DNA of 33,022 nucleotides from a virus: positions 1 through 33,022 of IMG/VR virus record IMGVR_UViG_3300036768_001032. The stretch is one strand, 5' to 3'. A program made the position numbers and the translations under genes. Of this stretch, positions 27,794 through 33,022 are shown piece by piece (within the stretch, counting starts at the first letter, position 1; each line of letters starts with the position of its first letter). A model generated the notes under the pieces. That model worked only from the letters and a program-made list of their open reading frames with translations. It made no database searches and was not told the DNA's origin.

Positions 27794-28312
27794 ATGGTCG
27801 ATTTTGTAGTTGAAGTTCAAAATTTACCAGAATTGAGGCGGGCTTTAAGAGATTACCCCAAGATTAGCGAGCCAATCTTTCAAAAGGCATTAGCGGCGAC
27901 GGCAGCAGTATTTGCCAAGTATACCCAGAAAAACGATCCAGTTCCTTACAGGACAGGGAATCTACTGATGAGTTTTAGACACGCAACAGGAAAGCTATGG
28001 GCAAGATGGTATCCGACGGCAAAATATGCTCCATTTGTAGAATTTGGTAGGGGTTGGGTATATCCAGTTAACGCTAAAGCATTATCTTGGGAAGTTGTTG
28101 AGGGGGGCGGGTACAGGACGGCTACATCAGGCAGGCGATACCACACAGGACTAACACGGACACGGGTATTTGCGATGTACTCCCGACCATCAAAACCCAA
28201 GCCATTTATGGGAAAAATCGCTCAAAAAGCCACGCCGGAAATAAATAAATTATTTGTTCAGGCTTTAGATATGGTAAACAAAGAAATCGCCAAACGAGCA
28301 AATTTAAAATAA
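27794..28312 (+). CDS. HK97 gp10-like neck/tail protein
   Basis: 172 residues. VQNLPELRRALRDYPKISEP, then PYRTGNLLMSFRHAT and YAPFVEFGRGWVY match the HK97-gp10-like family, which joins head and tail. The C-terminal helix is charged. It begins one base after the connector stop. Confidence 0.82.
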   Translation: MVDFVVEVQNLPELRRALRDYPKISEPIFQKALAATAAVFAKYTQKNDPVPYRTGNLLMSFRHATGKLWARWYPTAKYAPFVEFGRGWVYPVNAKALSWEVVEGGGYRTATSGRRYHTGLTRTRVFAMYSRPSKPKPFMGKIAQKATPEINKLFVQALDMVNKEIAKRANLK

Positions 28313-28313
28313 T

Positions 28314-28754
28314 ATGCCAAGCTTAGAAACCACAATTAAAAACGCAATAAAAGCAAAATTAGAATCGCTTGTGCCAGCGACGCTTGGAGAGGTGCAGGTT
28401 GACGATTTTAAGTTATCTAATATTTTTGATAGGGACATTGCTAAATATCCAGCAGCAATTTTGACAAGCGCTACGATTGAGGCAGAAGCATTAACTAATA
28501 GAGACAATATTAGAACCTTAACATTTGAGATTGTAATTTTAGAAAAAGGAGAAAATGTTGCAGACGCAACGCAGATTGAAGATTTGCGAGAAAAGATTTT
28601 CAATGTTTTTGACGATGATCCGTCGCTTGGCGGCACGGCGACAGGTGGAGTCGAGCCTGTTCTATCGCCGGTAGAAATAATAACTGACCGTAGCCGTAGC
28701 TTCATTGTTTTTTCAGTGATAGTTAAGGCAAAAGCGGTCTATACAAGAGCATAA
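28314..28754 (+). CDS. Tail-terminator/minor tail protein candidate
   Basis: 146 residues, two bases after the previous gene. Helical start (ETTIKNAIKAKLESLV), then alternating strands and an F-x-V-I-V-x-A-K-A-V end. This place and length correspond to the tail-completion or terminator protein in siphophages. Specific family is not clear. Confidence 0.68.
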   Translation: MPSLETTIKNAIKAKLESLVPATLGEVQVDDFKLSNIFDRDIAKYPAAILTSATIEAEALTNRDNIRTLTFEIVILEKGENVADATQIEDLREKIFNVFDDDPSLGGTATGGVEPVLSPVEIITDRSRSFIVFSVIVKAKAVYTRA

Positions 28755-28758
28755 AAAT

Positions 28759-28941
28759 ATGTTAAAAAATTACAAAAACAAACAAATAACGGACATCGAT
28801 AACAAAGACAACGAGGTATTGGAGGAATACCATTTCCCGGGCGGTTTAGAATATGAACCGCTAACGGTTCGCGCCAGAAACCGCGAGGAAGCGGAATTAA
28901 TCTGGCAACAAAAAAGAAAAAAGGTCGAATTAAATAAATAA
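28759..28941 (+). CDS. Unknown 60-aa tail-region protein
   Basis: Short, hydrophilic protein (NKDNEVLEEYHFPGGLEYEP) with a C-terminal REEAELIWQQKRKK helix; contains a beta segment GGLEYEPLTVRARN. Resembles small chaperone-like or connector accessory proteins near tail tube genes; no family named. No SD. Confidence 0.62.
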   Translation: MLKNYKNKQITDIDNKDNEVLEEYHFPGGLEYEPLTVRARNREEAELIWQQKRKKVELNK

Positions 28942-28962
28942 ATTTAATTTTTTTTAAAAAAT

Positions 28963-29943
28963 ATGCCAAAAGGAATAGGAAGGCTATTCAGCCTCGGAAT
29001 AGCAAAAGAAACAACACGAGGCACAGCGGAAACCAATGCCACTTATTGGATTCCGTTTTCAGACATAAGCATTGAAGAAAAAGACGAAAAAGTGGTCGAC
29101 GAAGCGTCGGTGGGCGTAATCGAAGACTCGGTTGGACAATCGATTGTAAAACAGTGGGCGGAAGGAAGCCTGAAAGCACCCATCGGCGATAAACATTTCC
29201 CGCTTATTCTTTTATCTCTTTGCGGGTCGATTAGTAGCGCCTTAAAAGAAACAGGCGTCTATAATCACACTATAACCGTCCAGCAAGGTAGCCAACACCA
29301 GAGCTTGACGCTTTTCTTGGACGACCCATTGGCGGGGCAGGACTATAAACACGCTTTAGGGGTTGTATCATCGCTTGAAATCTCCTATGAGCAAGGGAAG
29401 TTTATCGAATATAACGCCAACCTTAAAGCAAAAAAAGGAGCTACCGCAACCTTAACACCATCAACTACGAGTGAAAATCGCTTCTTGCCACAGCATTTAA
29501 CCTTCAAATTAGCATCTAACCTCTCCGGTTTAGATGCGGCAGCGGCAACGGTTATTAAATCGCTCAAACTCAAGATAGAACAGAACATTGAAGATGATAC
29601 GGTTTTAGGTAGCTTATCTCCAGCCGACTTTTTAAACAAACATTTTGCGATTGAAGGAACATTAGAAGCGATTTGGCAAAACGAAACTGACTTCAAACAA
29701 GCGGCGCTTGCAGGAACAGCAAAGGCAATGAGAATTGATTTGGTGAATAACGACGTGACCATTGGCGCATCATCGAACCCAAGACTCAAAATTGATTTGG
29801 CAAAGGTGATTTTTAAAGAAATTACAAGACCGATTTCACTAAAAGACATCGTCAAGCAAACTATTTCATTCAAGGCGCACTATTCATTGTCTGACTCAAA
29901 AATGGTAGAAATTTTAGCAACAAACACAATCGCAAGCTACTAA
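28963..29943 (+). CDS. Major tail tube protein candidate
   Basis: 326 residues. The opening GRLFSLGIAKETTRGT and YWIPFSDISIEEKDEK and a beta-rich body with VVSSLEISYEQGKFIEYNA are typical of siphophage tail tube proteins. It precedes the tail chaperones and tape measure in the expected order. Hexamers of this protein build the tail tube. No SD; A-rich sequence precedes the ATG. Confidence 0.78.
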   Translation: MPKGIGRLFSLGIAKETTRGTAETNATYWIPFSDISIEEKDEKVVDEASVGVIEDSVGQSIVKQWAEGSLKAPIGDKHFPLILLSLCGSISSALKETGVYNHTITVQQGSQHQSLTLFLDDPLAGQDYKHALGVVSSLEISYEQGKFIEYNANLKAKKGATATLTPSTTSENRFLPQHLTFKLASNLSGLDAAAATVIKSLKLKIEQNIEDDTVLGSLSPADFLNKHFAIEGTLEAIWQNETDFKQAALAGTAKAMRIDLVNNDVTIGASSNPRLKIDLAKVIFKEITRPISLKDIVKQTISFKAHYSLSDSKMVEILATNTIASY

Positions 29944-29963
29944 AAATTTAAAAAAATAACACT

Positions 29964-30284
29964 ATGGAACGCGAAACAAAAACAATCAAAACACCGGGCG
30001 GCAAAGAGGTTCGCTTAAAAACCTATTTAACCGCAAGAGAAAGAAACGAGCTACGGGCTATTTTTTTAGAAAATATGAAATTCGAAGGAACGCAAGTAAA
30101 AGAGATTGACGGCGGGGTTGTTGATAAAGCTGAAAGAAAACTACTTGAGCTTGTGGTTGTATCTTATAACGGCAGCGCAGAAAACATTATAGAGCGACTA
30201 TTGGAAGAACGACCGGAAGAATACGATTTTGTTGTTAGCGAAGCGAATAAAATCAGCACGGGAAATTTTCCGCGGCCGAAATAA
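29964..30284 (+). CDS. Tail assembly chaperone, zero-frame product (G analogue)
   Basis: 106 residues, highly charged and mixed: TPGGKEVRLKTYLTARERNE, ILLEERPEEYDF-type segment. This is the short product ending at TAA 30282-30284. It overlaps a second open frame through a slippery site at 30263-30269, as in the lambda G/GT system. Lies directly before the tape measure gene; chaperone of tape measure assembly. Confidence 0.85.
   Translation: MERETKTIKTPGGKEVRLKTYLTARERNELRAIFLENMKFEGTQVKEIDGGVVDKAERKLLELVVVSYNGSAENIIERLLEERPEEYDFVVSEANKISTGNFPRPK
30263..30269 (+). other. -1 programmed frameshift slippery heptamer
   Basis: A|AAT|TTT, exactly the canonical X|XXY|YYZ pattern in the reading phase of the 29964 gene (codons GGA, AAT, TTT at 30261-30269). 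The -1 frame is open from here to 30475. A G+C-rich stretch CCGCGGCCG just downstream could slow ribosomes. Confidence 0.88.
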
Positions 30285-30475
30285 CCTATGAGTGGCGGCG
30301 TTATTTCGGCTCAGGTTATGCCGAGCTAAAAGAAGAAATGGTTGCCGCTCTTATCTGCCGAGAAATGGGCTGGACTTGGCAGGAATATCAAAATCAGCCC
30401 GCTTGGTTTATCGATATTGTATTAGAAATGCTAAAAGCAGAAGCTGAAGAACTAAAAAAGAAAATTAAAGAATAA
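30269..30475 (+). CDS. Tail chaperone frameshift extension (T part of GT)
   Basis: The -1 frame, joined after residue 102 of the 29964 gene, yields a 170-residue fusion. The 68-residue extension is aromatic and helical (ITYEWRRYFGSGYAELKEEM; TWQEYQNQPAWFIDIVLEML). It has no start codon or SD suitable as an independent gene. As in lambda gpGT, the longer form would bind the tube protein while the short form coats the tape measure. Confidence 0.82.
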   Translation, partial: SAAEITYEWRRYFGSGYAELKEEMVAALICREMGWTWQEYQNQPAWFIDIVLEMLKAEAEELKKKIKE

Positions 30476-30489
30476 TTTTTTTAAAAATA

Positions 30490-31899
30490 ATGGCAGAAAA
30501 CACAAGTTTATTAAATATATTGGTCAGGTTAAGGGACGAGGCAACGTCTGCCTTATCGCGTCTTTCAAATGAATTAAGCGAAGTGGGGTGGTCGCTTAAT
30601 TGGGTAAGCAATAAGGCTGGAATAGCTTCTGCTGCATTATCGGGAATTGGATTAGTTAGTTTAGGTTTTGCTGTTAATCAGGCGCGTGAAGCCGCAACAG
30701 AGTGGAAAAAAATAGAAATTATTTTAAGAGGAACCGGCGTCACCATCGACGACATTAAAAATAGAGCGGAAAATATGGCTGAAGCAAGCATTTTCCAAGC
30801 GCACGAGATAGGTAATGTTTACGCCAAAAACATCTCACTTTTTGGCGATACCAGCAAAGCTGTCGAAAGAACAAAACTGGCAATGGATATTGCGGCAATC
30901 TCCGGAATGGATTTAGCTCAAGTTCAAAGAATGATTAGCCGTGCAAGCGATGAAAATTTTATGGCATTAAGGCGATTAGCTGAAACAATCGGGGTAAAGC
31001 TTCCAACTTCGACGTTAGAAGGAATAGATAAAGGAGAGCAATTCAATCTAATTTTGCAAAAAATACAAGAACGAGTAAAGGGCGCCGACGCAGAGTTAGT
31101 TGCTATGGACGGATTTAGGTTATTGAAAAAAAATTTAGCCGAGCTTGCTGAAAGTATTGGCGAAGTTCTTCTTCCGGTTCTCAATAGTTTGATAAAGGAT
31201 CACATTATACCAATTATTAAGGGTATAAAAGCGTGGGCAGAGGAACACCCGGAATTATCTAAAAAAATTATTTTAACGGCAGCGGTGTTAACTGGTTTTA
31301 TGGCTGTTTTAGCGCCAATATTATTCGCTTTACCTACTCTAATTACCTTATTTAGAGGTGTTGCTATTATTTTACCCACCTTAATTACTTTATTTAGAGT
31401 CATTGCTGTTACTATTGGCGGATTTTTGGCGACGCCGTTAGGTATTGCTATCAGCTTATTAGCGTTAATGGCGGTGGTGGTATACAACACCCGCGACGCA
31501 TGGAAGAACGCTTGGCAAAGCATCAAAGATTTCTTTATTGACGTGTATAACAAAATTAAAGCCGGAATTGACTTCTTGGTAGATGCTTATAATAAGTTAA
31601 TTAACATTTTATCTACGCCGATAAAGATGGCGGGTAATTTTTTGGGCAATGTAGGGAGTGCAATAGGTAATTTTTTTAAGTTTCAGGAAGGTGGCATTGT
31701 CACCAGACCAACTATTGGATTGTTGGGAGAAGCCGGAGCAGAAGCAGTTATCCCGCTTAATAAATTAAGAGTTGCGGAAGTCGGCGGGGGCGGGGGGGTT
31801 ACTATTAATCTTTACGGCGACTTTTTTACCGATGCAGACATAGCCAGAAGATTTGGCGATGCTTTAGCCAAAGAAATTAAATATCAATTAAAGCTTTAA
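30490..31899 (+). CDS. Tape measure protein (short)
   Basis: 469 residues. N-terminal helical region (LVRLRDEATSALSRLSNELS), a long hydrophobic segment with several spans at about 230-330 (LTAAVLTGFMAVLAPILFAL; TLITLFRGVAIILPTLITLF, including an apparent duplication of ILPTLITLFR), and a C-terminal part with FQEGGIVTRPTIGLLGEAGA and EAVIPL, typical of tape measure proteins. Length sets tail length: using the usual ~0.15 nm per residue gives a short tail of about 70 nm (inference). Follows the chaperones. Confidence 0.9.
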   Translation: MAENTSLLNILVRLRDEATSALSRLSNELSEVGWSLNWVSNKAGIASAALSGIGLVSLGFAVNQAREAATEWKKIEIILRGTGVTIDDIKNRAENMAEASIFQAHEIGNVYAKNISLFGDTSKAVERTKLAMDIAAISGMDLAQVQRMISRASDENFMALRRLAETIGVKLPTSTLEGIDKGEQFNLILQKIQERVKGADAELVAMDGFRLLKKNLAELAESIGEVLLPVLNSLIKDHIIPIIKGIKAWAEEHPELSKKIILTAAVLTGFMAVLAPILFALPTLITLFRGVAIILPTLITLFRVIAVTIGGFLATPLGIAISLLALMAVVVYNTRDAWKNAWQSIKDFFIDVYNKIKAGIDFLVDAYNKLINILSTPIKMAGNFLGNVGSAIGNFFKFQEGGIVTRPTIGLLGEAGAEAVIPLNKLRVAEVGGGGGVTINLYGDFFTDADIARRFGDALAKEIKYQLKL

Positions 31900-31900
31900 T

Positions 31901-33022
31901 ATGCTAACTCTTAAGATTAACAATGTAGATCGCAGTGATCATATAGACTGGGAAAGTCTAAATTGGACATCAGTTCTCTCAAAAGAAGTAGACCGATTGG
32001 AATTTTTAATTAAAAAAACACCCTCAAAAACGATCCCGTCGTTAAACGATGAAGTGGCTCTTTTAGAAAATGGTGAAAAAATATTTGGCGGCGTCATCGT
32101 AGAACGGAATGAAAAAATAATCGGCGGACGTTTAGTTGGTTATGAGATTAGATGCAAAGATTACAGCCATAAATTGGACGGAAAGCTCGTCACCAAAGCA
32201 TATTCAAACCAAACCGCACGTGCAATCGTGCTTGATATAATTAATACTTTTACGTCCGGGTTTACAACAAACAACGTGGCAACGATGACCCCGACGGTCG
32301 GAAGCATCAAATTTAACTACGAACAAGTTAGCCGAGCCTTAACCCAGCTTGCCGACCAGATTGGCTGGGATTGGTATGTTGACGCCGACAAGGATATTCA
32401 CTTCTTTCAGGAAGAGACATATAGCGCGCCATTTAGTTTAGATGACACGAGTGGAAATTTTGAGTGGGCGACGCTTGAAATTAACCAAACCGTTTTAAAT
32501 CTAAAAAACCACGTTTTTGTAAGGGGCGGGGATAAAAAGGTCACGATTGGCAATTTTGATTCCGATACAGGAGCGGTTGACACCTACAAGGGAGACGGAC
32601 AACGAAAAATCTTCCAACTTGGATACAAATACGATCAATTAAGAATAAAAAAGAACGGTATATCGCAAACTATAGGAGTCGACCAACAGGACGATCCGGC
32701 GTCAGTTCAGGTTCTTTACAACCAAAACGAAAAATTTATAAAATTTACCACGACACCAGCCGCTGGCGACATCATCAATGTGTACGGCGACGCTTTAATT
32801 CCCATTATTGCCAGCGTTAGGGACCAAGTTAGCATTGCAACTTATGGCGAGTTTCAGCACGCGATTGTTGATAAGAGCATTACCAGCGTCCCAGAAGCGC
32901 AAAGTCGCGCTAAAGCCGAACTTAAAAAATTCAGCGAAAGTGTTTTTGAGGCAAGATTCAAAACAACGAAAGCGGGGTTAAGAGTCGGGCAAAAAATAAA
33001 TTTAAATAGTTCAATACGGAGC
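31901..33022 (+). CDS. Tail hub/baseplate-type protein, N-terminal part (continues at 1)
   Basis: ATG 31901 is one base after the tape measure stop. 374 codons run to the window end; residues 327-374 repeat those of 1-144. The joined protein is 478 residues. The opening MLTLKINNVDRSDHIDWESL, a middle ISRALTQLADQIGWDWYVDA-type segment (about 145-170) and VTIGNFDSDTGAVDTYKGDG fit distal tail/hub proteins with a gp27-like fold, but this is not proven. No SD, like other late genes. Confidence 0.85.
   Translation, partial: MLTLKINNVDRSDHIDWESLNWTSVLSKEVDRLEFLIKKTPSKTIPSLNDEVALLENGEKIFGGVIVERNEKIIGGRLVGYEIRCKDYSHKLDGKLVTKAYSNQTARAIVLDIINTFTSGFTTNNVATMTPTVGSIKFNYEQVSRALTQLADQIGWDWYVDADKDIHFFQEETYSAPFSLDDTSGNFEWATLEINQTVLNLKNHVFVRGGDKKVTIGNFDSDTGAVDTYKGDGQRKIFQLGYKYDQLRIKKNGISQTIGVDQQDDPASVQVLYNQNEKFIKFTTTPAAGDIINVYGDALIPIIASVRDQVSIATYGEFQHAIVDKSITSVPEAQSRAKAELKKFSESVFEARFKTTKAGLRVGQKINLNSSIRS
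32879..33022. repeat. Terminal redundancy (circular overlap), right copy
   Basis: Same 144 bases as at 1-144 except A at 32896 (G at 18). See the left copy. Confidence 0.93.

Overview
This window is a complete or nearly complete genome of a tailed siphovirus-type phage. It reads as a circular molecule of about 32,878 bp: bases 1-144 recur at 32879-33022 with one synonymous mismatch, and the tail gene that starts at 31901 runs off the end and finishes at 459. All genes lie on the + strand. The standard bacterial code fits (TGA is a stop, TGG is Trp). DNA is AT-rich, with a slightly more GC-rich cassette at about 3-6 kb. I see no integrase, DNA polymerase or tRNA. The host is not identified. 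A perfect 18-nt core of a type V-A (Cas12a) CRISPR repeat suggests a host or competitor lineage carrying Cas12a, and the many leaderless or Shine-Dalgarno-less starts would fit Patescibacteria (CPR), but this is inference.

Layout. (a) 1-2762: end of the tail hub gene, a small appendage protein and a large tail fibre. (b) 2798-7250: accessory cassette with a coiled-coil/TM protein, small proteins, a HAD-fold hydrolase, a Cas4-like nuclease, a secreted trypsin-like protease and a DNA methyltransferase, with long hairpins between many of the genes. (c) 7283-9442: lysis and cell-wall genes (lytic transglycosylase, holin candidate, M23 peptidase), a Holliday-junction-resolvase-like nuclease, and an ncRNA with a Cas12a-repeat hairpin. 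(d) 9479-11118: pentapeptide-repeat protein, nucleoside deoxyribosyltransferase-like protein and small proteins. (e) 11119-11807: a 690-bp non-coding control region with a transcript predicted to begin with a hairpin displaying an anti-Shine-Dalgarno loop, a second large foldback, 11-bp-phased iterons and a promoter. (f) 11808-16521: early operon of small proteins led by very strong SDs, then a recombinase/exonuclease pair and a replication-type protein. (g) 16555-31899 and on to 459: HNH, terminases, a portal-MuF fusion, prohead protease, HK97-type capsid, connectors, tail tube, tail chaperones with a -1 frameshift, tape measure and hub.

Two features stand out. First, early/accessory genes include a set with near-perfect AAAGGAGGTGA ribosome sites, while every late structural gene lacks an SD. 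The genome also encodes an apparent small RNA whose first hairpin loop is exactly the anti-SD sequence, which could form a translational switch. Second, a consensus promoter drives a ~165-nt RNA in which a Cas12a repeat hairpin sits inside the loop of a 12-bp terminator stem, a candidate RNA anti-CRISPR. Several promoters are placed so that transcripts would start at or a few bases before the ATG.
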